DNA of 64,000 nucleotides from JBDTMT01 sp033764095. Its GTDB lineage: Bacteria > Desulfobacterota > Binatia > HRBIN30 > CADEER01. The number at the start of each line of letters is the position of its first letter. Positions within the stretch are counted from its first letter, which is position 1. The notes under the pieces are model-generated. The model had not been told where the DNA came from, did not search any database, and saw nothing but the letters and a program-made list of their open reading frames with translations. The stretch covers positions 4,814-68,813 of the forward strand of contig JANRJF010000458.1 of assembly GCA_033764095.1 (NCBI GenBank), read 5' to 3'. Made by a program: the position numbers and the translations under genes. This document shows, piece by piece, positions 34,360 through 41,795 of this stretch.

Positions 34360-34941
34360 ATGCGACTCGAGTACTTCTTCGACTACGTCAGCCCGTTCGC
34401 CTACCTCGCCGACACGCAGCTGCCGGCGCTGCTCGAGCGCACCGGGGCGGAGATCGTCTACCGGCCGTTCTTCCTCGGCGGCGTCATGCAGGCGTCGCAG
34501 AACTCGCCGCCGATCAACGTGCCGAACAAGGGGCGCTACATGTTCCGCGACCTCGAGCGCTGGTCGCGTCGCTACGGCGTGACGACCAACCCGAATCCGC
34601 ACTTTCCGGTGAACACCCTGGCCGTGATGCGCGCCGCGGTGGCGGCGCTCGACGACCCGCGCTTCGCCGATTTCCATCGCGCCATGTTCCGCGCCGTCTG
34701 GGTCGACGGGCAGAACCTCGGCGACGCGGCGGTCCTGCGCGCCGCCATCGCCGCCGCCGGGCTCGACGCCGACGCGGTGCTGGCGCGCGCCGCCGACCCC
34801 GACGTGAAGGCGACGCTGCGCCACAACAGCGAGCAGGCGGTCGAGCGCGGCGCCTTCGGTGCGCCGACGTTTTTCGTCGGCGACGAGATGTTCTGGGGCA
34901 ACGACCGGCTCGAGTTCGTCGAGCAGGCGCTGCGCGGCTGA
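34360..34941 (+). CDS. 2-hydroxychromene-2-carboxylate isomerase-like protein (DsbA/kappa-GST fold)
   Basis: 193 aa. The N-terminus MRLEYFFDYVSPFAYLADTQ is diagnostic of the family, with the glutathione-activating Ser at position 11 and no CxxC. Other matches: IVYRPFFLGGVMQASQNSPP, NKGRYMFRDLERWSRRYGV, FPVNTLAVMRAAVAA, AFGAPTFFVGDEMFWGNDRL. Characterised members isomerise 2-hydroxychromene-2-carboxylate to the pyruvate side-chain form in naphthalene degradation, using GSH; others are GSH-linked oxidoreductases. Full family length. It precedes the SDR by 8 nt, so the two are co-transcribed. A substrate in aromatic catabolism is an inference. Confidence 0.88.
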   Translation: MRLEYFFDYVSPFAYLADTQLPALLERTGAEIVYRPFFLGGVMQASQNSPPINVPNKGRYMFRDLERWSRRYGVTTNPNPHFPVNTLAVMRAAVAALDDPRFADFHRAMFRAVWVDGQNLGDAAVLRAAIAAAGLDADAVLARAADPDVKATLRHNSEQAVERGAFGAPTFFVGDEMFWGNDRLEFVEQALRG

Positions 34942-34949
34942 GCAACCCG

Positions 34950-35678
34950 ATGAGTGCTCCGGGCGTCGCGCTGGTGGTCGGCGCCGGCGACGGGCTCGGC
35001 TCCGCCATCGCGCGGCGCTTCGCCCGCGCCGGCCATCACGTCTGTGTCGCGCGGCGCCACGCCGAGCCGCTCGCGCCGCTGTGCGGCACCATCGCGGAGG
35101 CAGGCGGCAAGGCCAGCGCCTTCGGTGTCGACGCGCGGCAGGAGGACGCGGTCATCGCGCTGTTCGACCGCATCGAGTCGGAGATCGGGCCGATCGAGGT
35201 CGCGGTGCACAACATCGGCGCCAACGTCTGGTTTCCGATTCGCGAGACGACGGTGCGCAAGTACACCAAGGTGTGGGAGATGGCCTGCCTGTCCCTCTTC
35301 CTGGTCGGTCGCGAGGCCGCCCGCCGCATGGGGCCGCGCGGGCGCGGCACCATCCTCTTCACCGGCGCCACCGCCAGCCTGCGCGGGCGCGCCCAGCTGG
35401 CCGCCTTCGCCGGCGCCAAGCACGCGCTGCGCGCGCTGGCGCAGAGCATGGCGCGCGAGCTCGGCCCGGAGGGCATCCACGTCGTCCACGTGGTCATCGA
35501 CGGCCCGATCGACATGCCGTGGATCCGCCAGAACTTTCCCGACCTGGTCGCGCAACGCCCGGCCGACGGCCTGCTCAACCCCGACGACATCGCCGAGACC
35601 TACTTCGCCCTGCACCAACAGGCGCGCAGCGCCTGGAGCTTCGAGATCGACCTGCGCCCCTGGGTCGAGCCCTGGTGA
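34950..35678 (+). CDS. SDR-family protein with Phe in place of the catalytic Tyr
   Basis: 242 aa. Rossmann motif GAGDGLG (11-17), HNIGANVWF for the NNAG motif, and FTGATASLRGRAQLAAFAGAK for the active-site helix. In classical SDRs the last part reads YxxxK; here Phe153 replaces Tyr while Lys157 is kept. The following AQSMARELGPEGIHVVHVVI is typical. I believe a group of SDRs with AFA(G/S)AK exists, so this need not be a mutation. It may have altered or no dehydrogenase activity. It is the last gene of the isomerase pair. Bases 35679-35824 downstream hold nothing I can support. Confidence 0.85.
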   Translation: MSAPGVALVVGAGDGLGSAIARRFARAGHHVCVARRHAEPLAPLCGTIAEAGGKASAFGVDARQEDAVIALFDRIESEIGPIEVAVHNIGANVWFPIRETTVRKYTKVWEMACLSLFLVGREAARRMGPRGRGTILFTGATASLRGRAQLAAFAGAKHALRALAQSMARELGPEGIHVVHVVIDGPIDMPWIRQNFPDLVAQRPADGLLNPDDIAETYFALHQQARSAWSFEIDLRPWVEPW

Positions 35679-35824
35679 GGCAGGGACCCGGTCGGGCGAT
35701 GCGACCGTCGAAGCCGGCGACCGGGCGTATGATCGCCCGACCGCGCTGGTCGTCGGCAGGATGATTCAGGTACGCGCGGACTCCTCCGACCGCGACGAGT
35801 CAGCGGATGGCGCTGCAGCGCGGC

Positions 35825-35980
35825 TCAGCTGTCGCCGCGGTCCTGCTGCTCGGTGATCGTGGGCCTGCGCTCAGCGTAGGGCTGGCCCGAATCCTCCGGC
35901 ACGATGCTCGAAGCCTTCGTCGCCTTCGGGAGCGACGGGACATACGTCGCTTTGCCGCTGTCGTTGATCCTGAAGAGCAT
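35825..35980 (-). CDS. Small 51-aa protein coupled to the phosphoesterase gene
   Basis: The ATG at 35980 lies 3 nt after the stop of the large phosphoesterase and has GGAGAGGTG 8 nt upstream, inside the end of that gene. The product starts MLFRINDSGKATYVPSLPKA and is hydrophilic with a Lys/Thr/Pro middle and a Glu/Gln/Asp-rich tail (TITEQQDRGDS), with no membrane or signal segment and no Cys. Balanced amino-acid composition, unlike the Arg/Ala noise of shadow frames here, and the tight spacing support a real gene. I recognise no family. By context it should act with the phosphoesterase, for example as a partner or inhibitor; that is an inference. Confidence 0.6.
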   Translation of the reverse strand: MLFRINDSGKATYVPSLPKATKASSIVPEDSGQPYAERRPTITEQQDRGDS

Positions 35981-35983
35981 CCG

Positions 35984-38134
35984 TCACACCTCTCCGGGCG
36001 CTGTGCTTAGCATAGCTAGCACGGCTTGAGAAAGCATGTTTCGTATCCTTTCACCCTGGTTCGGATGAAGCAAAGCGGTTGTCGAGTCGGTCTGACTCTT
36101 GATGCCGATACGTAGCACGGCCCAGGGTGCGCCACTGATCCAGCTGAGTCCGAACCGGACGGGGACTGCCAGAAGCGCGGTTTCTCCAGGCAGGTAACCG
36201 AGCTCGAGATCGGCCGTCGAGTTGCCCTGGCGAGAGATGGAGACCGCTCCGTACCACGCCTGAGCCAGCATCGTACTGGTGTCGCGCAGCGTTACCTCCG
36301 GGGCGGGACGGTCGGTGCTCGGCGTCCCATCGGCGTCGAGAAAAGCGACCATGCCGAGGGTGTGTTGCCCGCTCGGGAGGTAGAGCGCGAAGGTCGCGTT
36401 GTGCAGCGGGCTAGCGGACAGCGCTTGGCGGAACGTGCCCAGGAGTTCGATACCGCGCTGACGCGCCACGGCCTGGAAGCGGGCGGCCTCGGGTGAGGCG
36501 TGTCCGGGCGGCGGCTTCCACACGATGGCATATCGGAAGCCCTTCCACGGATACGGGATCGTCACCGCGAACGAACTGTCGGTGAGTCTCTGCAGTCGAT
36601 GCGAGATCTCCGGTCGTTCTTCGGGCTGGCTGCCGGATTGGGCGACGTCCTGGACCAATACGCGGACGCTGTTGGGATCGGGGGCGAACTCGGGCGGCAG
36701 CCGAATCGCGAGCGTGAGAGCGGCGAACGATCCGCGCGGCAAGAGGCCCATGTATTCCAGCCCCTGGCGGCGAAACGGCCCGGCGCGAGAAAGATCGAGC
36801 GACGACATCTCCTCTTGGGTGAGGATCCCGCCTCCCAGCCAGCGGTACCAGAACTCGATCCGCTGGGGTTCAGCGGCGACGTCGTCCGGAACTTCACAGG
36901 CGAACCGCCAGGAGAAGTCGTCGTTGGGGGCCCGCTCGAACTTCAGATCGCCGGGCGGAGACCATCGGGAGCCGTGGCGGTTGGTGAATGTCACGCGCAG
37001 GTCCACCGGCACGCCGGTGGCGTTCTTGACCTCCAACGCCCACTTGTTGTTGTTGATCTTCCAATCGCTGCGGGTGCCGTGGACGAGCGCATCGCGTTCG
37101 CGCGTCACCTCCAGGTACATCATGACCTGGCTCGACGCCGGCCGGTCGAGATCCTTGCCGAACTGCCGCTGGAAGCGCGAGCGGCGCAGCTCATCCGCGT
37201 CGAGAAGGCCGATGCTCCGCGACTGCCACTTGGTGCCGTCGCGCGTCAGCACCTGCAAGATCACCTCACGCCGAGGTGTGAGGCGAAAGACGTTGAACGA
37301 CATATCCTGGGCGAGACACCCGCGCAGGGTCTCGTGTCCGGTGGCTGATCCTGCGCCAACCACCACGGACTGCCCGCCGCCCCCCTGCAGGGAGCCATAG
37401 CGTGCCCAGTTGGCGGCGTGCTCGTGTCCATGCAGGAGCAGGTCGATATGCGCCGAGGTCACGGTTTCGAGCAGCGACCCCGCGTTCACCAACGTCGTCA
37501 GGTTGAAGAGATCCTTGGTGCGGTTCTGCCTGGCCTCCTCGAGCGAACGAACCGGGAGCGGGTGATGGTGCGCGAGAAGGATGCCGAGATCGACCGCGTC
37601 CGCATCCTTCATCGCATGCTGCAGCGCTTCGCGGGTCGCGAGATCGACGAATCCGCGCGCCGCCGCGTCTGCCCGGGCCGACGTGTCGATACCCAGGATG
37701 CGCACGCGCCATCGGTTGCGGCCCTGGATCAGCTCGCGCTCGGTAAACGGGGCTTTCGACGCAGGTATCTGGTCCCGGAACTGGGCGTCGAACCACGCCG
37801 ACACGCGCGTCGGGCCCGCCCACCGCGCCCGCGCCGCCTCGAGCCAGCCGACCGACGCGATCGAGTTCCCGACTTGGTGCCGGTCATGGTTCCCCGGGCA
37901 GACGAAGAAGGGAATGTCGAGCCCGTCGAGCTCGTTCCATGCCTGTTTGTAGGCGGCCTGCGACGGTGAATCGACGATGTCGCCGGTCGCCAGTACCAGG
38001 TCGAAGTGCTCGTCCTTCAGGTAGCGCTTGAGTGATTTCCAGGTCTCGTCCTGGTGCGCGACGCCGAAATGGAGGTCGCTGATGTGGGCGATCAGCACGT
38101 CTTCACGCGGGGCGGTCGGGTTGGCCATGTTCAT
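35984..38134 (-). CDS. Large calcineurin-like metallophosphoesterase with extended C-terminal region
   Basis: 716 aa. Residues about 12-300 are a metallophosphoesterase domain with the full metal set: D20 and H22 (AHISDLHFG), D52 (ATGDIVD), N82-H83 (CPGNHDRHQ), then LLAHHHPLPV and LLLHGHEHAANW. About 400 further residues follow, rich in beta structure (WALEVKNATGVPVDLRVTF, FRYAIVWKPP). The last 70 (ALLAVPVRFGLSWISG, WAVLRIGIKSQTDSTTALL) look faintly GAF-like. Calcineurin-like enzymes cleave phosphoesters of nucleotides, nucleic acids or phosphoproteins; this size and tail are unusual. No signal peptide, so cytoplasmic. Composition is less GC-extreme and less Ala/Arg-rich than the neighbours, a hint of transfer. 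The next ATG, 6 nt in, is an alternative start. A 51-aa gene follows directly. Confidence 0.82.
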   Translation of the reverse strand: MNMANPTAPREDVLIAHISDLHFGVAHQDETWKSLKRYLKDEHFDLVLATGDIVDSPSQAAYKQAWNELDGLDIPFFVCPGNHDRHQVGNSIASVGWLEAARARWAGPTRVSAWFDAQFRDQIPASKAPFTERELIQGRNRWRVRILGIDTSARADAAARGFVDLATREALQHAMKDADAVDLGILLAHHHPLPVRSLEEARQNRTKDLFNLTTLVNAGSLLETVTSAHIDLLLHGHEHAANWARYGSLQGGGGQSVVVGAGSATGHETLRGCLAQDMSFNVFRLTPRREVILQVLTRDGTKWQSRSIGLLDADELRRSRFQRQFGKDLDRPASSQVMMYLEVTRERDALVHGTRSDWKINNNKWALEVKNATGVPVDLRVTFTNRHGSRWSPPGDLKFERAPNDDFSWRFACEVPDDVAAEPQRIEFWYRWLGGGILTQEEMSSLDLSRAGPFRRQGLEYMGLLPRGSFAALTLAIRLPPEFAPDPNSVRVLVQDVAQSGSQPEERPEISHRLQRLTDSSFAVTIPYPWKGFRYAIVWKPPPGHASPEAARFQAVARQRGIELLGTFRQALSASPLHNATFALYLPSGQHTLGMVAFLDADGTPSTDRPAPEVTLRDTSTMLAQAWYGAVSISRQGNSTADLELGYLPGETALLAVPVRFGLSWISGAPWAVLRIGIKSQTDSTTALLHPNQGERIRNMLSQAVLAMLSTAPGEV

Positions 38135-38318
38135 TCAGCGTCGTTGCACGCAGGGCTTCCGATGGAGCGCGAGCACGCCTACCCTAGGGAATGGCCGGCG
38201 TCGTGAACAACTCGGGAATTTCCCGTACATCGCGATGAGCCGGAGGCGGCGCGCGTCCCTCGACCGCGGGGACCGGAGGTGCTGGACTGCCAGGGTATCG
38301 CCGGCATAGCGTCGCGCG

Positions 38319-39110
38319 ATGACCGGACGGCTGAGCGCGGAGCAGGTCGACGCCTACTGGCGCGACGGCTTCGTCTGCGTGCGCGGGCTGTTCGACGGCG
38401 AAGAGATCGCGCCGTGGCTGGCGCGCACGCGCGCGCTGGCGAGTGGCGCCGTGACGCCGCCGGCGCCGATGCAGCTGGTGCGCGACGTCATGGTCGCGTG
38501 CGGCGTGGTGAAGCCGCTGACGCCGGAGCACGCGGTCTGCAAGATCAACTTCTTCGAGAACGACGACACGCTGATGACCTATGCGCGCCATGCGCGTCTG
38601 CTCGACTGTGTCGAGTCGCTGCTCGGCGAGGCGCTGCTGTTCGTCAACAGCATGCTGATCACCAAGCCGCCCGGCGTCGACGCGCGTCATCCGCTGCACC
38701 AGGATCTGCTCTACTTCGGCTTCCGCCCCGGCGACGAGGTGGTCGGCACCTGGACGGCGCTGGAGCCGGTGACGCGCGACAACGGCTGCCTGTCGGTGCT
38801 GCCCGGTAGCCACCGCGGCGAGCTGCTGGAGCACGAGGTGCCGGATTGGGAGCACGTCAACTTCGGCTTCCTCGGCGCCAGCGGCGTCGGCGCCGACAGC
38901 GAGCGGGTGCACGTCGAGATGGCGCCGGGCGACACGCTGCTCTTCCACTCGCTGCTGCTGCACGGCTCGGGCAGCAACCGCACCACCGGTTTTCGCCGCG
39001 CCATCTCGGCGCACTATGCGCGCCACGGCGCGAACGATCTGTGGGGCGGGCGCGACCAGCTTGCCAATCGCCCCTGGCTGCCGGTGCGCGGCGCCGCCGC
39101 GTCGGCCTAG
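38319..39110 (+). CDS. Phytanoyl-CoA dioxygenase (PhyH) family Fe(II)/2-oxoglutarate oxygenase
   Basis: 263 aa. The jelly-roll iron site is visible: HxD in HPLHQDLLYFGFRPGDEVVG, and the distal His in FHSLLLHGSGSNRTTGFRRA with the Arg that binds 2-oxoglutarate. The N-terminus (LSAEQVDAYWRDGFVCVRGL) and DNGCLSVLPGSHRGELLEHE are PhyH family patterns. Members hydroxylate acyl-CoAs, amino acids or secondary metabolites using O2 and 2-oxoglutarate; the substrate is not evident. It is cytoplasmic. It overlaps the convergent luciferase-like gene by 4 nt at the 3' ends. Confidence 0.9.
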   Translation: MTGRLSAEQVDAYWRDGFVCVRGLFDGEEIAPWLARTRALASGAVTPPAPMQLVRDVMVACGVVKPLTPEHAVCKINFFENDDTLMTYARHARLLDCVESLLGEALLFVNSMLITKPPGVDARHPLHQDLLYFGFRPGDEVVGTWTALEPVTRDNGCLSVLPGSHRGELLEHEVPDWEHVNFGFLGASGVGADSERVHVEMAPGDTLLFHSLLLHGSGSNRTTGFRRAISAHYARHGANDLWGGRDQLANRPWLPVRGAAASA

Positions 39111-40108
39111 TCGGCCGGCGTCGCGGCGCCGCCGTGCGGGAGTGCCGTCGCGGTCAGCTCGACCGAGCGCAGGCGCGCCTCCAGCGTCGGCGACGGGTGG
39201 ACGGTGATGAGCTCGTCGGCGTCGGCGTGGCGGGCGAACTTGGCGAGGTAGTCGCGCACCTCGGCCGCCGTGCCGACCGCCGAGTAGCGCGCCATGGACT
39301 GCAGGTGCCGCCCCTCCGGCGATTCGAGCAGCCCATCCACGTCGGCGTCGGTCAGCGCGCGCCCGCGGCCGAGCAGGGCGCGCACGCGGGCGCGGCGCAC
39401 GCTGGCGAACTGCGCCGCCGCGTCGGCCGCGTCATCCGCCGCGACGACGTTGACGCCGGCGATCACGTAGGGGTGGGCGAGCTGGGCGGACGGTTTGAAC
39501 GTCCGGCGGTAGAGGGCGACCGCCTCCTCCAGCGCGCCGGGCGCGAAGTTGGACGCGAAGGCAAACGGCAGTCCGAGCGTCGCGGCGAGCTGCGCGCCGA
39601 ACAGCGACGAGCCGAGCATGTAGAGCGGCACGTGCGCGCCCTTGCCGGGAATGGCGATGACCCCGGGGAACGGCGGTTCGTCGCCGAGGAACGCCTGCAG
39701 CTCGACGACGTCCTGTGGGAACGAATCGGCGGCGTGTGGCGTGCGGCGCAAGGCGCGCAGCGTGGTCTGGTCGGTGCCGGGCGCGCGCCCGAGCGCCAGG
39801 TCGATGCGGCCCGGGTGCAGGCTCTCGAGGGTGCCGAACTGCTCGGCGATCTGCAGCGGGGTGTGGTTGGGCAGCATGATGCCGCCCGCCCCGATGCGGA
39901 TACGGGTGGTCTGTGCGGCGATGTGCGCGATCACCACGCTGGTCGCCGACGAGGCGATGCTGGGGATGTTGTGGTGCTCGGCGTACCAGACGCGCGTGTA
40001 GCCGAGCCGCTCGGCCAGCTGGGCCAGTGCGACGCTGCCGGCGAAGGCATCGCCCGCCGTCTGGCCCGGACCGACGAACGCGAGGTCGAGAATCGACAGC
40101 GACACCAT
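39107..40108 (-). CDS. Luciferase-like flavin-dependent monooxygenase (LLM class, MsnO8-like)
   Basis: 333 aa from the ATG at 40108; an in-frame extension upstream is not conserved in style. The TIM-barrel pattern is clear: LSILDLAFVGPGQTAGDAFA, YTRVWYAEHHNIPSIASSAT, RIRIGAGGIMLPNHTPLQIA, FGTLESLHPGRIDLALGRAP, VPLYMLGSSLFGAQLAATLG, LPFAFASNFAPGALEEAVAL. Such enzymes use FMNH2 (or F420) and O2 to oxidise alkanes, aldehydes or sulfonates; MsnO8-type members are often uncharacterised. No flavin reductase is adjacent. Confidence 0.9.
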   Translation of the reverse strand: MVSLSILDLAFVGPGQTAGDAFAGSVALAQLAERLGYTRVWYAEHHNIPSIASSATSVVIAHIAAQTTRIRIGAGGIMLPNHTPLQIAEQFGTLESLHPGRIDLALGRAPGTDQTTLRALRRTPHAADSFPQDVVELQAFLGDEPPFPGVIAIPGKGAHVPLYMLGSSLFGAQLAATLGLPFAFASNFAPGALEEAVALYRRTFKPSAQLAHPYVIAGVNVVAADDAADAAAQFASVRRARVRALLGRGRALTDADVDGLLESPEGRHLQSMARYSAVGTAAEVRDYLAKFARHADADELITVHPSPTLEARLRSVELTATALPHGGAATPAD

Positions 40109-40154
40109 GCGTTCGCATAGCACCGCTGCTGCCGCCGGCAAGCCGGCCCGGTAC

Positions 40155-40634
40155 TCAGCCCGCCGCGGCGCGCTCGATGGCGGCGATGTCGATGCGCTTC
40201 ATCTGCATCATCGCTTCCATCGTGCGCCTGGCGCGGGCGGTGTCGGGATCGGCCATCAACTCGATCAGGCGACGCGGCGCGATCTGCCAGGAGAGGCCGA
40301 ACTTGTCTTTCACCCAGCCGCACTGCTCGGCTTCCGGCACGGCGGACAGCGCATCGGTGAGGCGGTCGTTCTCTTCCTGGCTGTCGGTGAAGATCTGGAA
40401 GCTCACCGCCTCGGTGAACTTGAAATGTGGGCCGCCGTTCAGGCCGACGAAATGGATGCCGGCGATGGTGAACTCGACCGTCAGCACGTCGCCCGCCTTG
40501 CCGTTGGGATAGGCGGACGGGGCGCGATGGACGGCATCGACGTGGGCGTCGGGTAGCACCGCGGCGTAGAAGTGCGCGGCCTCCTCGGCGTTGCCGTCGA
40601 ACCAGAGGCAGGGGCTCAACTTGTGGCTGAACAT
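40155..40634 (-). CDS. PhnB-like VOC-family protein
   Basis: 159 aa. It fits the 3-demethylubiquinone-9 3-methyltransferase/PhnB subgroup of the vicinal oxygen chelate superfamily: LSPCLWFDGNAEEAAHFYAA, VLTVEFTIAGIHFVGLNGGP, FKFTEAVSFQIFTDSQEEND, CGWVKDKFGLSWQIAPRRL and the terminal MMQMKRIDIAAIERA. The historical methyltransferase name is not supported by any SAM motif. The role is probably binding or isomerisation of a small molecule; unknown. It lies 19 nt downstream of another VOC gene, likely in the same transcript. Confidence 0.88.
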   Translation of the reverse strand: MFSHKLSPCLWFDGNAEEAAHFYAAVLPDAHVDAVHRAPSAYPNGKAGDVLTVEFTIAGIHFVGLNGGPHFKFTEAVSFQIFTDSQEENDRLTDALSAVPEAEQCGWVKDKFGLSWQIAPRRLIELMADPDTARARRTMEAMMQMKRIDIAAIERAAAG

Positions 40635-40653
40635 GACGCTCGGATCTCCTTCG

Positions 40654-41406
40654 TCACTTGCGCGGGCCGACCATGGCGAACATCGTGCCGTGCGGGTCGC
40701 TGGCCTGGATGATCCAGCGATCGCCCGGCACCTCGGCCGGGCCGTGCAGGACCTGGCCGCGCTGCTCGGTCAGCCGCCGATGCGCGGCGTCGATGTCGTC
40801 GACGTTGAAGTAGAACAGCCATGACGGCGCGACGTTCGGGCTGTTGAACATGGCGCCGATCGGCTCGCCGTTGAAGCCGACGAGCTGGTAGGTGCCCATC
40901 GGCCCCATGTCCATCGCCTGGATCTTCTCCCAGCCGAACAGGCGCGAGTAGAACGCGAAGGCGCGTTCCCAGTCGCTGGTGTGCAGCTCGTTCCAGCCGA
41001 TGTGACCGGGCGCGTTGGCCTTGAAGGCTTCGGGCGGGGCGTGATCGGGCACCGAGCCGCGCAGCAGCATGAAGCGCACGCCCTGCGGGTCGGCGACGAC
41101 CGCGAAGCGGCCGACGCCGGGGATGTCGTCCGGCGCCCGCACGACGGCGCCGCCGGCCTCGCGGATCTGGGCGGCGGTGCGGTCGACGTCGTCGACGCCG
41201 ACATAGCCGCTCCAGCCAGGCCGCGCCCAGGCTTCCGGCGGCGGCGTGCCGATGCCGCCCACCTGGCCGTCCGGCGCCCCGAGCACGGTGTAGTCCATGC
41301 CGCCGCCGTGGCCCTGCATGCCCCAGCCGACGACCGCCTTGTAGAACGCCTCGGCGGCCGGCTTGTCGGCGGCGGCCAGCTCGTACCAGATGAATCCGTT
41401 CGCCAT
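40654..41406 (-). CDS. Two-module VOC-family (glyoxalase-like) protein
   Basis: 250 aa; AAGGAGAGAG precedes the ATG at 41406. Two VOC modules are fused: residues about 4-118 (GFIWYELAAADKPAAEAFYK, FAVVADPQGVRFMLLRG) and about 130-247 (IGWNELHTSDWERAFAFYSR, LFYFNVDDIDAAHRRLTEQR, WIIQASDPHGTMFAMVGP). This tandem form is common in actinobacteria and proteobacteria and is usually called a glyoxalase/bleomycin-resistance-like protein; enzymatic activity is rarely shown. It is the first gene of the VOC pair. The 119-bp gap upstream shows nothing notable. Confidence 0.88.
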   Translation of the reverse strand: MANGFIWYELAAADKPAAEAFYKAVVGWGMQGHGGGMDYTVLGAPDGQVGGIGTPPPEAWARPGWSGYVGVDDVDRTAAQIREAGGAVVRAPDDIPGVGRFAVVADPQGVRFMLLRGSVPDHAPPEAFKANAPGHIGWNELHTSDWERAFAFYSRLFGWEKIQAMDMGPMGTYQLVGFNGEPIGAMFNSPNVAPSWLFYFNVDDIDAAHRRLTEQRGQVLHGPAEVPGDRWIIQASDPHGTMFAMVGPRK

Positions 41407-41525
41407 GCGTCTCTCTCCTTGCCCGGTAGTCGATCGGGCGCGAGTCCGATCGACCGACCGTCGACATTTTTTGCGGCCCGTCACGGCGCCGGCGCGGTGG
41501 CGACCCCTAGGCTGGGTTGGCGACC

Positions 41526-41750
41526 TCAGTCGACGACGCGCCAGGCGGTCAGGAACAGCTCGGCGGCGCGCACCTCGCCCTCGGCGTCGATGGTCTTGCC
41601 GACCAGTGCCTCCAGCGCTTCGTCGCGATAGGCGCCGCCGGGCCGACGCAGCAGGTACTCGCGCTCGCCGCTGCGCAGCAGTACCGCCGTGCGCGCGCTC
41701 TTCGAGCCACGCGCGACGCGATGCCGCACCACCTCGCCGCGAATCCGCAT
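41526..41750 (-). CDS. Small 74-aa protein, unknown function
   Basis: Starts MRIRGEVVRHRVARGSKSAR. Predicted small beta barrel or strand-rich fold (TAVLLRSGEREYLLRRPGGA, IDAEGEVRAAELFLTAWRVV) without Cys, TM or signal segment. Composition and alternating hydrophobic strands argue for a real gene, and similar short conserved hypotheticals are frequent in proteobacteria. It ends a minus-strand series after the caspase-like protease, 45 nt beyond its stop; co-transcription is possible. Confidence 0.55.
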   Translation of the reverse strand: MRIRGEVVRHRVARGSKSARTAVLLRSGEREYLLRRPGGAYRDEALEALVGKTIDAEGEVRAAELFLTAWRVVD

Positions 41751-41795
41751 CGCACGGCATTATCGCCGGCCGCGCGTGCGATCGCCACGCCGATC

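Noticed and set aside
35984..38134. Assignment of the phosphoesterase to a named phage-defence system
   Set aside because: No nuclease, cyclase or other known defence partner is adjacent; only the phosphoesterase motifs are certain, so the defence role stays a hypothesis.
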